This document shows positions 63,913-64,000 of a stretch of DNA of 64,000 nucleotides, in pieces (position 1 is the first letter of the stretch; the number at the start of each line of letters is the position of its first letter). The notes below the pieces were generated by a model. The model was not told where the DNA came from. It saw only the letters and a program-made list of their open reading frames with translations, and ran no database searches. The stretch comes from Algicoccus sp048820935 (lineage in GTDB: Bacteria; Pseudomonadota; Gammaproteobacteria; Burkholderiales; Burkholderiaceae_B), in NCBI RefSeq assembly GCF_048820935.1, contig NZ_JBMERD010000014.1:15478-79477 (forward strand), given 5' to 3'. Position numbers and translations under genes: made by a program.

Positions 63913-64000
63913 GGGCACCTCGAACAACCCCTCGTTTTTGAGGCATCGAGCGAGGCGCAAAGATTTCTTTGAAAAAAACAAGAAACACCGCCTTTTCAGC
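63913..64000 (-). mobile_element. 3' end of IS5-family element (type A), runs off the window
   Basis: Begins with GGGCACCTCGAACAACCCCT and continues as the reverse of 50210-50305. The body, probably a minus-strand transposase, lies beyond base 64000. Confidence 0.85.

Noticed and set aside
1..64000. CRISPR array, rRNA or tRNA genes
   Set aside because: No regularly spaced short repeats and no recognisable tRNA or rRNA sequence were found by reading both strands; a covariance search could still reveal a tRNA.

Overview
The window is a stretch of bacterial chromosome, most likely from a betaproteobacterium (Burkholderiales, perhaps Alcaligenaceae-like). The basis is a Bug/TctC-type solute receptor next to an hpaH/hpaI-type aromatic pathway, TPP riboswitches, xseA/xseB, and the IS families present. 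The genus assignment is inference. No rRNA, tRNA or CRISPR array was found.

The left third (1-24356) is mostly intact metabolic sequence. It holds an acyl-CoA ligase (cut by the window edge), an iron alcohol dehydrogenase, an enolase-superfamily enzyme, a LysE-type exporter, a TadG-like gene broken by one stop codon, a sodium:solute symporter with a 43-residue partner, a cyclase-family hydrolase and a vWA/membrane-protein pair. Two back-to-back TPP riboswitches then control, on one side, a second sodium:solute symporter (ThiV-like) and, on the other, a short-chain dehydrogenase plus a flavin monooxygenase. This looks like a thiamine-precursor uptake and conversion module. Next come a Bug receptor and a FAH/hpaH/hpaI operon closed by a strong terminator. 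After it lie exonuclease VII genes with unusual extra domains (a DUF5710 fusion on XseA, an SSB-like acidic tip on XseB) and an MscS channel with a cyclic-nucleotide-binding domain.

The middle (24382-42672) has been reshaped by an IS256-family element present as three long copies and one 80-bp remnant. An ancestral ldh-mscS pair was duplicated. One copy is intact with an IS256 between its genes, and the other is decayed and cut by a second IS256. A SulP transporter plus universal stress protein operon with a heavily structured leader, a secreted Ntn hydrolase, an alpha/beta-hydrolase membrane protein and a small lipoprotein gene survive between the elements.

The region 42800-52700 is an accessory island of small toxin-antitoxin and restriction genes. 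One RelE/ParE pair is intact. Two other toxins (HigB and a ParE-like one) are broken while their antitoxins are intact. Only tails remain of HsdR and of a type ISP-like helicase. A complete DUF262/HNH gene lies between two 299-bp direct repeats.

The right end (52700-64000) starts with an AT-rich TPR/sulfotransferase-like gene, followed by a nest of IS elements (IS5 holding IS3 and IS1380, with an IS1634 inside the IS1380). It ends with a three-gene phosphonate operon: PEP mutase fused to a nucleotidyltransferase, phosphonopyruvate decarboxylase and phosphonoacetaldehyde reductase. These should together make 2-hydroxyethylphosphonate, probably for a surface glycan or lipid. The operon is followed immediately by IS5 ends at the window edge.
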